DNA of 64,000 nucleotides from Mycocentrospora acerina (taxonomy: Eukaryota; Ascomycota; Dothideomycetes; Pleosporales): positions 560,436 to 624,435 of the forward strand of contig JAKUHH010000080.1 in assembly GCA_022701365.1 (NCBI GenBank), given 5' to 3'. The stretch's first letter is position 1, and every line of letters begins with the position of its first letter. Both the position numbers and the translations under genes were made by a program. A model generated the notes under the pieces. It did no database searches and was not told the origin of the DNA. It saw only the letters and a program-made list of their open reading frames with translations. This document shows, piece by piece, positions 46,051 through 57,797 of the stretch.

Positions 46051-48102
46051 GCTGGCGTGAGAACTAGGTGATTGTAGCCAAGCTTGAACGGGCGTTGAAG
46101 ATTAGGTGAGAACTAGAAGAAAAATGAGCGGTTGGTTGGATTGCGCCTGTTGGTCTCTAAAACGCGTCTCTAGCACAGTGAAATTTCCGGGATGAAAGTT
46201 GAAATCAAAATTAATGGTTCTGTTATTAAAGAAGTAAATCTTTCGTGACCACAAATTGTTTGGCGGATCACCGGTCGAAACGAATGACTGTAATACAGCT
46301 TGTGCAAAGCCGAATTTTAACAGAGAGATGTGACACTATCGATTGGTGAGTTTTTTTGTTGCATGTGCGTAACCGCAGTTGAGTTGGTGCTTGATGTAGA
46401 ATAAATAGAGGTGATGTCGAAGGCGAGGCGCGAGCCCTTCAGCACGGCTCTCACTTATATGCACGTGACGCGTGGCACCAAACAAACAACGCCCGAAATC
46501 GTCCGGAGAACTTTGAGGCAATCTAGATGGCTAAGTAGTAATACTATGACCTCTAGCAGAGAATTCTGCATCTTTACTGTACGAATGCATCACACTCAAC
46601 TGGTCAACAGAAGGAGACAAATACCTACGTTATTTGGCAAAATAGACAAGCATCAGGATCAACGGCGAAAAAACAGTTCGAAGGCTCATTGGAAGTACCC
46701 TAATCTCATATGAGCTGTTTGTGGATCATGTCAAACCGAGTTATCCGTCTCGTTTCCATAGTGCACCCATCACGCGTGTCACAGCCGAACATTGAAGGCT
46801 ACCCATATTGAGAGCAGAGACCCTTTTAAGAAACCCTTCCTGTATGAGTACATAGCCAAGTTCTCCTACCTTGACTCCTCACTGAGTATATTAGTACAAG
46901 CACATCATTGTAATAGCGGTTCAACAGTACTGATTGCTGAGTGCGAGCTTTCTTGATTATATGAGTTTTAATAACGTAACTCGATGTACCCATCGAAGCT
47001 AAAGGAATGAAAAACATCCTCAATAACAAGTGCTTATAACGAGTCTTCACCTTATCCTAGACCTTAATGATATGTTTGGGATTTACCGAAAGTCGTACAC
47101 GAACGTAAATTCTCCTTCGACAAACGGCGTAAGAGCGCAGTATCAGTTTGTAGGAGTTAAATTACAGTAAAATCTGATGGATATCTTGGATACATTTTAT
47201 ACATTGTGTACCAAAATAGAATCAATTCCAACAAAACTTGACTATTCAACGTAAACAAGTGCTCAAAAAGTCAGCAAATCAAAATTTGACTTAGTCGGTA
47301 GGTTTTTGAGGGAGATATTTTGCTATTTCGCTTTTCTACAAGTCTTTAATAACTGTAGACATTGTGCTGGTAATGCAATCATATAGAAGTGCCACCTGTA
47401 GAGTCAGTGCAGTCGTCTTAACGCCCTCATCTTTTGGACAACGGTTGATGGCCAAAAATGTGATCGTGTGAATTAGAGATCTTTTTCAAAGAGAGCCAGG
47501 CCGATTATTGGCATTTGTTTATCTCACAGATTATAATTTTCCTCGACGAGTAATATCAAAAATATAGGGTTCTTCGTGGCTGCGACATGAATACCAAAAA
47601 AGTCAAAGATGATCTCTTTCTGCTCATAGACTACAAGCTAGTATATTGAGGTATCAAAAGGCTTTTAAGTACTAACCTACACGTGTATATTGCCTTTCTA
47701 GACGTCAGCTTTTTCGAACGTTTAAGAAAAACTCACATCAATTTACGGAAAAATTGAATGGATTAACAACACATCTAGCGTTTTGCAGGCATAGGGTCAA
47801 ACAATAGTTGTGCCATTCTCCGGGACAGCATGAAACCAGTATATGTAAATTGCAACGTGTGATTTAATGGGCAACCACATCCAGCCTAGATCAGTCCAGA
47901 CAGATGACCGTGCCCTAAGCCAAATTTGCTCCCCCTGACACATTGATGGAAATGTGCTCAATCAGATACGATCATCGGAAATATCTTGTTGTCATAATGA
48001 AATGTAACATATGAGATGTCTCATATGGTTCTGGATTTTTAAATTTCACGATCAAACCCCATCAGCGCCTCGATATAGTTCCCAAAGATCTTCCGCAAAC
48101 AC
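46051..48102. other. AT-rich intergenic region, no gene seen
   Basis: About 2 kb of AT-rich sequence. Frames such as 46411-46713 (+) and 46826-47050 (-) have no family features. The part near 46051-46200 is presumably the promoter of the seven-exon gene. No RNA gene or repeat array was recognised. Confidence 0.45.
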
Positions 48103-48776
48103 CTAGACCGCTTCTTCTACACTCTCTGCCTCTGACACGTCATCCAACCATATCCGACGATGACACATCAGCATCGCTTGTACCATGCTAATCAAGTAAG
48201 GGAACGACTCAGCCCGCACCTGAATTTCTATGGGCACCGCGTCTCGAATTAGTCCTAACAGGAGATCTTCGCTTACAGAAGAGATGTTCATTTCATCTGT
48301 ACACTAGCTGATTTTCCGGAAAAAAGACTTTGTTTGAAGCCAAAAGTCACGGGCTGTATGGTGAAAGCCCCCTAGTGTCAGTATACCGTTCAGTCCGATG
48401 ATCTCAGCGCTGAAGGTGAGGTAATGATCGTTCCCACTTTCCCAATATCTAGAGTCGGTAGGACTCGTGGAACGAGAAGTCGTATACGTGGATAGAGTCC
48501 AGTAATTATTCTCACCTGAGTTAGGTTCTATTTGCGGAGTAAATAGTACCTTTCTATCCATAGGATAAGTATTTGTGTCTCCCTCGAAACACTCCTGAAC
48601 GCATAGACGCCCAAAAATATGTCCGCATTCTGGGAGAAGCGCTGGAATGTGCAGTTGCATTCTTCATGGCAGATGGGACATGGATTTGAGGCTGACGAGA
48701 TAGCGACGGGAACGAGCCCTTTAGCGTAGTATTCTCGTGAGAGTAGAGAGATGCCCGAGGTCATTTGGTCCAGCAT
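48103..48776 (-). pseudogene. Decayed RING-finger gene
   Basis: The frame starting at 48776 (MLDQMTSGIS) reaches NPCPICHEE, the first zinc-ligand pair of a RING finger. Near 48662 the RING continues in another frame as LLPECGHIFGRLCVQECF, consistent with loss of one base. The expected closing Cys-Pro pair appears as TYPMDR, with Tyr where Cys is expected. Further on, the same frame meets a TAG at 48304-48306 and then stays open to 48103 with protein-like sequence (VSEDLLLGLIRDAVPIEIQV). The Tyr and TAG changes each fit a C:G to T:A transition. Orphan RING genes of this form are common in Dothideomycetes. A sequencing error could explain the frameshift alone, but not all three lesions. Confidence 0.6.
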
Positions 48777-49360
48777 CTTGTACTCAAAGCTTGTCGGAAA
48801 TTGAGAGGAAGTGCAAATTGGAACTTGTAGTGTTAAACATTTTAGTATTATAAAGGAAATGATCTGCGATGAAAGACATGTGATGAAATGTGTTTGCTGG
48901 CTAGCTGGCGAACACTCAGACGCTCTAGTCATGTCCGTGCTGTTCTAGACAACACCGTAAAATCGATACGGACAATGGAACACGTGGACAATTCTTATCT
49001 CGATCGAACCCGATCACAAGATAGGACGATGTCTCACTACATGAGGAGGGCTTCACACTAACCAGCACATGTGGGTTGAGTTATCCTCGTTTATTTTACC
49101 AATTGATAAACATTACGTTTCCAATAAATATACAGTTGGTCAAGACATTGCTATATTAAGTTCAATTATGCGACGAGATTACAAAAACAATGCAACTCGA
49201 AATCGACAATTTGTGCTCATCTGATCAAAGTCGCGATGTGCAGAAACTCATTGCAGAAGTTCAACTAAAACGAATCCAACCTATAATGCATAATCTTCTT
49301 CCCCTCCCTCCCTCCCTCCCTCTCTCTCTGATATGGGTATCTTTCTCACCGCAGCTATTT
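48777..49360. other. AT-rich intergenic region
   Basis: This holds the former upstream region of the RING pseudogene and the 3' flank of the next gene. A CCCT tract occurs at 49303-49330. No gene is seen. Confidence 0.4.
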
Positions 49361-51112
49361 TTATTTCTTCTCCTCCGTCATGTTATCCAGTTTTGTATTC
49401 CTCAAACTGCCTTTCTTCATGAGACTATTACGTTCGTCTTTAGTGGAGGGGGAAGTTCGAGAAGAGCATCCAAAGGGCTTTGGGGAAGCCTTCTTAAGAG
49501 AAAACGAACGCCTACTAAGAGTCGTCAAATTCATCGTATCTATATTTTTGGTATTTCTTTCACTTCGACGGATCGGCGCCGGTATGTTAGTAGGTTTGGT
49601 TCTATTATAGGAAGCATCATGATGCTCGGATTCAGATGGCGGAGTTGGAATTTCGGAACTCTCATCTCCACGTTCAAGAGGTCTAGACGTAGTGCTCTGC
49701 TTCAATCCAGCAGCTGAGAAATGTAATGGCGTATTACTGTAGGTAGGCTTTGAAGGAATTATGTTCTGTGCGTGACGGTTTTTATTTAGAGGAGGATGAG
49801 AGTGAGGTCCCGAGGAGTTCGCCAATGTAGTAATGCTGCCATTGTTCGTGGTAAGGGGCAGTGGCCGAACTGGCGAGATCATGCTTTTACTGCTCACTAG
49901 TGTATTTGATGGTCGTAGTAGAGGCTTGTCACCTAAGTCTCTCGTGACGGTCTTCGCGATAGGATCTGACCGGGGTATTTTGGCTCGCCCTTTATCTTCT
50001 TCCGTGCCTCTGTTTTCCAGCAAAAACTTGCGCTTCATGGCTGGCGATTTCAAATCTGATGGTTTAAGACTTGGATTCAGCACATTCGTGCCGGATGATT
50101 TTGCTTCCTTTTCCTGCTCCCGTTCAGTCTTCAGTAATGCCAATTTCGTTCTAATCGGAGTACACCGTTCCAGATATTCTTTCTTCTCAATATCATTTGC
50201 CTTGTGTCGCCTCCCGAGTTCGCCTAGCTGTTTGGTCAAATCCAGTATCTCGTGAGTTCGTGACGCAAACTTTCCGTTGTAAGCAGGAGGGAGGATGGTA
50301 GAAGCTTGAGAAATCAGCTGAAGTTCTGAAATGAAAATGTTACCCTAGTCACCTGTACTATAACGCTCCTTTAATGAGGGGCCTGATGAAGCGTTACCAT
50401 TGAGACCGCGATGGTCATTTGAAGCCTGTTGCAAACCAGACTCCACTGCCACACCGTTACCAAAACCTGTTTTGATATTCAGCAGTCAGTTCTCAACTAT
50501 GAGATATTACAACATACCCTTGGAATTCGATGCACTGTCCTCTAAACTCGTTAGGTTTATTTTGGAAACCTCTTTGTTCCCGTTTGGTTTTGATTTTGGT
50601 TGCAGGTGTTCCTTGCCTGTCTCCCTACTAGCCAAATTTGTTACGCCATTTTGTCCGTCTTGAGAACCTCCTGATACCCGATTCGGTTGATTAGTTCCAC
50701 GAGCTCCCTTCTGTGCTTGCTGCGCTTGTTGTTGCCTTCTCAACCGCATTTTCTCTTGAATGTACTTGCGGCCCCGGACATAAATCGCTTTGGACAACTT
50801 GTACATTTTGATTGAAGCAAAGACTCCGCTGGATCCGAGAACAAAGCGAGCACTTCGAGGATTTTCTTGTCCCCAATGACTAAATGCTCTTGCATAGCGA
50901 GGTGCAACGGCAGTAATAACACGCGCTGGCATACTTGCGATTCTACGATGTGCGTGTCTATCCCGAAGATGTGGGTTAGAAAGTGCGGTTGCCATAGCCT
51001 TCTGTATCGTCTTGGTAACAGTCTCGGTGACAGTTCTAGTGACAAATTGTGTACTGGTCATGACTGACATTTCGCCTCTTGCAACAGGAGCTGAGGGGAT
51101 AGTGTTCACCAT
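49361..51112 (-). CDS. Unrecognised protein, three exons, disordered C-terminus
   Basis: Exons are 50518-51112, 50353-50466 and 49361-50304, giving 550 aa. Both introns are phase 1 (51 and 48 bp). Exon 1 encodes a Thr/Val-rich start (FVTRTVTETVTKTIQKAMAT), then PRYARAFSHWGQENPRSARF and a short hydrophobic stretch, VLGSSGVFASIKMYKL, followed by a basic Gln-rich segment. Exon 3 begins with a coiled coil (LTKQLGELGRRHKANDIEKK). The remaining 250 residues are basic, Ser/Thr/Pro-rich and probably disordered. The second acceptor is uncertain: a nearer TTTCAG would leave a 27-bp intron, too short to splice, so I chose CTCAAG. No family is recognised. Confidence 0.6.
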
Positions 51113-52674
51113 AATTAATATGGGAAGGAACTTCACTCTGCGAATAATATTAGAATTTCTGTACTGTCTGACGGGCTTTGTACACACTTGAGACCGGATG
51201 CCTTCTTAGATATTTAGCAAATGTTAAAACTCAAACGAGGAAAGCAAAGAGAGAAAAACACAGCTAAATATTTAGAATTTTTTACTTAGATATAAATACT
51301 CATTGAAGATGTTCGTTCTGCAACGACTTTGGGAATCTTGTCTTTGAGATGTGAATGGTTGTAGAAATATGCAGAATGTGACGATAGCTAAATTTTGTCA
51401 AAGGTGATTGTTGTTCGTTCCTTACATCATGTCACTGGATGAATAACAAAGCCCATTTGTCTTGCTTCGATATTCCATTCTTTATGAACGTTTCATAGGA
51501 AAAGATGCACAACAAAGAGCTTTCTCTTGAGAGTCTGGAAAAGGCCACAACAAACACAACAACAATACAGCTTTATTACAGATTCAATATGCAGTGTCAA
51601 AAATTCTTGTATATTCTTGTCATAAATTTCAACACTCGATGGTGAGTATCACATGTCCAAGGAAACGGACAAAGCTGCCTAGGCATACACTCCTAAATTT
51701 TGGGGCTTTCTGTGCCAATGGAGAAAAGATTCATTCCAAATCAAATCTGATCAGTGAACGGACCAAAATTTGAATAGATGACAGGCCCAAGTAGCCTGTA
51801 TATCTTTCCGTCTGTGCCCTGCTGTCTTGTAAGCACGTCCGCCACTCAGTAATGAATTTTCCATGTCACGATTAGAATAGGTCCTCTGATTTGTTCAATT
51901 TATCCACAAAGAAGCTGAGATATTTTAACCAATCCACATTTCTGGAGCATATATCAAGATATCTCCGACCAAAGGGAGGCCGTAACTTCCCTACCTACGG
52001 AGTTTACCGCAACAATGAGCATGAGCACAGCTCTCAAGTCGCTCTATGAACAGTGCAATAGCCAGATGTCTCATCTCTCGAGCGTTCCGTTCCCACGGCT
52101 CAATTTGAAAAATCATCATCGCAAAATCCTTAATATCTCTATACCCTCCTATATCAAGGTCTCATTAGGTGTATCATTTTCTACACGCACCTCTCCGCGT
52201 CACGCACCTTCCACCAACACCTGTCTCATCACCCACCCGTTTCACACCATCCAAATCCACAGTTACCCCTTATCTCTCTCTCACAGTACGCCAGACTTCT
52301 ACCCCTCTTCTCTCGACTTCCAAGACCCCCACATTTCCATATTCCCCCACCAACTGAAGCATGCCGCGTTTCACATCTACCCACAACCATCATTCCGGGA
52401 CTACCACTAAGTCAATCGATAGCGCTACTTCGACACATCATCAGAAGCATTGTCCAGCACGCAAAACGACACCACTTTTCACATGTACACGTCAAGCGTC
52501 ACGCGATAATTACATGATGTGACGTGATAAATGGATACTGCGTTCACATTCCACTATTCGAAACAGACTGACAACCATTCATCTTATTCATTGGTAGTTA
52601 GCTACCTAAGCTGATTGGTCAATTCGTGATTTAATCTGCTCATATTACCGTTCATGCGTATCGTTCCAATCACC
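51113..52674. other. AT-rich intergenic region, right part of island
   Basis: About 1.56 kb. The left part is AT-rich and presumably promoter for the three-exon gene. A C-rich stretch at 52170-52390 holds a 131-codon frame (52015-52410, +) that I do not accept as a gene. Nothing else is recognised. Confidence 0.4.
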
Positions 52675-54678
52675 TCATGGTAGATCAGTCAGCTTCTGTA
52701 CTACGGCGAACTTTGCCATTGAGTCGGAGGAGAGTGGTGCGTTGCCTGGGCGATCGACAACGATGGTGTAGACGCCTGCTTGGGTTGCGGCCTCGGCTTC
52801 TGCGATGGGGTAAGCATCGAGCAGGTTTACGGTTGAAATTAGGGTGTGGTGTAAGACGGCAGACCTCTTGGTGGAGGAGATGAGGCGAGGGGTAGAGAAA
52901 TTACTGGTGTTTCAGACGCGTGTGTCGTCAAGGCTTGGGGCTGACGTGATGGCAAGAGAGTTTTGCGGGGTAGCAGCGAAGATAACGATGTAGACAAAGG
53001 GTAGACGTACCTTTGACGTTGTCGGTCAAGAAGCTTACTTTGGACGCATTCTGACCCAGCTCGTCGCAGATCTTCTCGTACGAGCTCTTCTCTAGTTTTG
53101 AACCTGCATTGACGGTATCGTAGTGGGCCGAGAAGAATGGTTTGATATCCTTTGTCGTATCGCCGACTTTCACGTATGAGAAGAATTGCAGCTGAGCCTG
53201 CACGCTTCCTGATGAGAAGATTACCAACGTCTTGCCGGCCACTTTCCAAGCTTCTAGCGTTGGTATCACGTCGTCGAAGAGTGGAGTTTTGAGGTCTCCA
53301 TCGCTAAATCCAGTTTTCCAAAGGTATCCTACGTAATGTTAGTCAAGTCACATGAGCAGTCCAGCTAGTAGAGGCAGGTGTAGTTGATCGTGTCTAAGAT
53401 AAGGCTATCGCCGTAAGATAGGGAAAAGTGGACACGACCACAGTGCTGCTACGATAGGAATCGAACAACATTTGTGCACCATGAAGGGAATGATACGCAT
53501 CGATGGTTACTATCGCAATCATGACCATCACAATTGAGATGCTTGAGTATCGCCCGTCGGCCCGACAGTTGCAGATCCTGATCTAAAGCGGCGTGCGCTG
53601 ACAGAGCTCCAATCTTGAGATGTTGTTACGCCTAGGATGCAAAGGTGTGATATGACGGATGACAAGAACCGGGAAGGGTGTGCTGTTACGTTTGGGGCAG
53701 GTAAGAGGAGAAGCTATGCCACCCACCTTGAAGCTGCTTCAGGTACACAGCCTTGATGTCTCTTCGCGTCAAATCCTCCACATGAGCGATGAGGGTATCG
53801 GCGTCTAGTTTGGTCTCTTCTGGGAACCCCACAATGAGGTCTTGAAACTCCGGATCAGGCCATGAGTCGCGTGCTAGTCTCGTGAGACGGTTAAGTGCAT
53901 ACGGGTACTGCGGCTATTGTGAGCTGCGAGTATCGAAATGGGAATAATCACCCCTCGACATACGTCGCGTGACGCATGACGGAAGTTTGACGCGAAAAAG
54001 ATCTCCAGCGTGAGCCAGGTTTGGTGGAAAATAAATCACAACCCAAAAGCAGAAAACAAGGGACCCGACGACTGCCGAAACGTTGCCTCATGGGCTGGAA
54101 GCGTGGACCATTCGAATGCTTGACTGTTGTTGGTGGCAAAAACAAACGGTGCCAAATGCGGGGAAGCTGCGATCTCGGAACAACGAATATACAACTACAT
54201 AGGGGTAGACAAAACGAAGACACTAGAGATGGAATCAAGAAGAGCTCACCATAACATCCTTGACGAAGGAGATGCTCGAAATGGTGCCCTCTACAAGTTA
54301 AAAATCGCATAGTCAGCTTTGTTTGCGGAAGGTGCAACAGCGACACAATCAACTGCCGGGCGCAAATAATGGCTTTTGGATGGATGGCTGCAGTGGCGAA
54401 TAGAGTCTGGGGTAGCCAGCGACTGGGCAGGCGCAGCAACACGATGGCGCAAGCGGAGCGCGCGTGGTACTTTGTCTGTCGTGTTACGAACGGTCGCTGG
54501 CCAGACCATCAAGCTAGGGAAACCGCGTGCAGCGAAGCTTTGTGATGGCTAATTGCAGCCGTTCTTGGGCGCCTGCAGAGGGATGCTGATGGAGGACTCG
54601 AGCATCCGACTTACCAATGTCAAGCAGCACGGTATCCGAGTCTTGCCAACGCTCAATGTCAACAGATGCGACAGACAT
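52675..54678 (-). CDS. UTR4: Enolase-phosphatase E1 (methionine salvage)
   Basis: E1 is a cytosolic HAD-family phosphatase/enolase that converts 2,3-diketo-5-methylthiopentyl-1-phosphate to the acireductone in the methionine salvage pathway. Exons are 54615-54678, 54250-54290, 53727-53907, 53011-53328 and 52675-52799, giving 242 aa, the usual length. HAD motif I is DIEGTISSISFVKDV (nucleophile Asp20, with Glu22), rebuilt across intron 1. Other family segments are LKQLQGYLWKTGFSDGDLK, LVIFSSGSVQAQLQFF (motif II), YDTVNAGSKLEKSSYEKI (motif III Lys), FLTDNVKEAEAATQAG (motif IV) and VVDRPGNAPLS. The four introns are 324, 342, 398 and 211 bp, far longer than others here. Confidence 0.92.
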
Positions 54679-57600
54679 GTTGGTTTTTCTTGTTGAGGCT
54701 AGAGCGGTGAGGGGCGGTGAAGCAACAGGTTTCTGAGGCGGGTGTTGTTGTGTAGTGGTGTGTCTGAGAAGGCGCTTACTGGTGCAAACTCGTGAGACAT
54801 GAACGTCAAAACAAAGCGGTGAGGTCTGTGTTTACCGTAGTGATGACACTGTTGTACACAAGTTGCTAGAAGGGGAGTAGCAGTTCACGCATACGCATGT
54901 GGTTGAAAGAAAATTTTTCATGCGTAGACGGGAGTCAGACACGTGCTGCGGAGTCTACACATTCAGAGATACCACGGGCATCGCGATTACGAGGTACAAC
55001 AGCCATTTTCGCAATTTCTCCCTTGCTGCAATATCTACAAGAAACTTGGAACCTGCCTGAGCAATCCGTCGCCGACTGCCTCGTGATCCAGAAGGCATCG
55101 TCAGATGTGCGCTGTCAAGGTGCAGTAAGAGATGTATTCAGGAGTACCTTGATAATCGGACGTCCACAGCTTGATACTCACCCCAGTCAATGTAGATTCG
55201 ACGGGTGAGGCCCACCTGATATCCACATGCCGTGTGTGAGCCACACTCCCGGCTGGCCTGACAAGCAGCCAGCTGCTCTTTTCAGGATGTGTTGTCTTGC
55301 CAAATGCTGTATCGCTCCACACCGCTTATGTACCATTCCAGGCACAGGTACGGAGAAGTGGGTACTGGGAAGCCTGGCCACATGTTACCTGCAGTAGTCG
55401 CGTTGGAGAGCGTCGAGTGCCTGTCCACCATGCTCGCTAGCGGCAAAGTGTATTGCCCGCCTGCATGCTTTTGGCTGCAGTCTACTGCAAGTCCTAGTTG
55501 GGATGCAGTCGCAAGCAGCCATAGATAGTCCAGTCGGAGAATCAACTGGTCAACCTGGCGGGAGAGAGACAACAAACAGAAGAATAGGGTAGGTGGCAGT
55601 GAGAGACATGTTCTATTCGTGTAGAGCCGTCTACACCGACTTTATTCCGTCTCTGCTGCATGCATAGCAACCAGTGCGATGCGAACACGATGTTGGCGGC
55701 GATTCGTGCAAGTGTTTGTCTACACAACTGGCCAGCTTGAGCTCTCCCTCAAGTCGCAGGAGACAGTTGGCGCTGTCTAGCGACCGTGCTCTGACGAGGA
55801 CCGGAGCACCCAAGTGTACCAGAACGCGGCTTCAAGCGCTAACAGCTGTACGGCTACGTGCACCCAACACGGTTGTCATGTGCAGTCGGAGGCGTGGTGT
55901 CGACGGCCCCTGAGCCGTACAACGACAGCAGTTTGCAGAGAGCCTGCGCTGATAACAGCCGGCGCCAGGGTGTTGTGAGAGGTGGCAAGCATCGCGATAG
56001 ATGATAACGGCTTCGCTGGAGCACGCGCATCACACACCCTTCGCAGAGGGTGGCCGCCATTGCCGATCGGCGACCAATTACAGGACAGGTGGCAGCTTGC
56101 CAGTGCGACGTTGCGACAAAGGCGGCGAGTGGGCAGCGAGCGCCGGCTGACGTCCTCTCATGATCGAGCCCTTGAGGGCCGGGGGACGGGCACGGTTGGA
56201 GGCAAGACCTCTGCCCTTGCCGTGCCCATGCAAGCACCCCAACCCTGGGCATGGTTGTGAAGCAGGTGCAATGTTTCAGCGGCTGGCGTCATTGCGATGG
56301 GAAACAGGCAGCAGCCTCGTCATGGCACCCCACCAGGAAAACTGGAGAGCAGCCAGCTGCGTCCGAGCGAGCCGAGGGTTGCGAAAGCAAGGCGGACAAA
56401 GGCGTGCGAGTGACGAGGCCGGACGCAGCTTCGAGGCGATTCGGCGGGCTTCGAGAGCTGGCACGCATGCCCTGATCCGGTTGGCCGCTGGCCGGCGCTG
56501 CTTTACCTAGTGCCGCTGTCGTGTCGTGGCCCGCCCCCAAGGCTCTTGCATCACCTGTGCCCTCGGCGCTTGCCCGCATTGGGCCAGGCGCAGCGCCGAC
56601 GGCTCTCTAATACCCAGGGCCTGCCCTCCTTTACCGGCTCTCACCACCTCACATCCACCATACCATGTCTTGACCTACAACCCACTGCATCCCCTGTCCG
56701 TCCTTGTCGTTGTCGCAAGCTCCACAGCCTACAGCATCCAGCATCCAGCCTCCGCCTCCGCTACCATCGCTCCTGCCTTAATACCACCCGCGACCTCGCT
56801 CGTTCCTTCCGCTTCCGCAGCTGAGTGCTATACGACGACAACAACAGCCACCCCATCCCTCCCCCGACTCCCGCCACATCCCTCCCCGCTCCACATCTGC
56901 TCAGCCATCTTCCCTCCACCGCCGGTCCCTGGTTTGATGTGATAAAGAGAGCGTGCTGCTGGCGATCACCCGATACGAACCGACTCCTCGTCCTCGTACA
57001 CGCTACAGCCTCACACCATCCCACCACCCGCCGCTCTGCGCTCCCACTCTGCTTCTTGGGCCAGACGCTTGATGCTCCCTCCGATCAAGCCTCTCTTCCA
57101 GTGAAAGCCGCTTCCCTCTAGCATCTCGACCTCCATCGAGCCTCCAGCTAGCCCTCTCCGAGTCCGTGCGCCCTGACTCACCCCCGTCCACGCGTCACCC
57201 AGACTGCCACCTTCAGTCTGCCCCTCGACGTCCCTCCACGTATAACGACTCTCTTCTTCTCTCGCATACACACGCACCTACACTCTCGAGCCCCTGCCAT
57301 TCCGGACGTCTAGCACTCCGCAACGGTAGCTTCCTGACTGTTCGCCGTCTCGAGTTCTCCATTCGCAATTAATACCTCAAATGAGAACCGCACTCTCTTG
57401 AACTTTCCTTGTCTTTTTTCCAGTCGACGGACCCTTGTGCATATCACTGAAGACTCTGCGCTGCTTTCAGTTTCCTTGGATCCACCTGCTACTGCCTGGA
57501 CCTGACGACACTTCTTCGTGGCCCGTGTCCACATTTCATCACGGCCAAAACGCTATTATAAACATTTTATTGCTATCTTCACAAAAACTCCGCGGCTACC

Positions 57601-57797
57601 TAAAAGTCCAATAGAGCATCGCTTTGTGGGTGGACGGCTGTCGACCCATTGTTTGTTTACGACTTCGAGCATTGCATCCGGTGTTACTGTTTGTTATCTT
57701 GCGGACTTTACCCTTACCTTCCGCTTCAAGCTCCCAGGTTGATCCTCCGAGTTTCCCTCTCTGACTCATCACCTGTTTTTTGCTACCACCATTTCCA
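54679..57797. other. 3.1-kb region without recognised gene, upstream of kinase
   Basis: Between the divergent UTR4 and kinase starts lies a long stretch. 54.7-55.5 kb is of mixed composition, 55.6-56.6 kb is GC-rich with many overlapping chance frames, and 56.6-57.8 kb is strongly pyrimidine-rich (CT/CCA). The pyrimidine-rich part resembles a long fungal 5' leader for the kinase. No coding frame shows a domain. Upstream ATGs exist within it, so uORF control of the kinase is possible but unproven. Confidence 0.5.

Noticed and set aside
46411..46713. 100-codon plus-strand frame in the AT-rich island
   Set aside because: It has no domain, no splice-compatible neighbours and a composition like random sequence.
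50326..50352. 27-bp intron in the three-exon island gene
   Set aside because: It is in frame and bounded by GT-AG but too short for spliceosomal removal. A 48-bp alternative ending CTCAAG also keeps the frame.
52015..52410. 131-codon frame MSMSTALKSLYEQ..., plus strand
   Set aside because: The start looks reasonable, but the rest is Ser/His/Pro-rich translation of C-rich low-complexity DNA with no family features. Expression data would be needed.
53440..53520. Possible tRNA: minus-strand GTTCGATTCC resembling a B box
   Set aside because: The flanking bases do not form a T-stem or an acceptor stem, and the site lies within a UTR4 intron.
54897..56942. Series of 60-140 codon frames on both strands upstream of the kinase
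   Set aside because: They overlap one another in GC-rich DNA, none has a recognisable motif, and no combination with splice sites gave a coherent protein.
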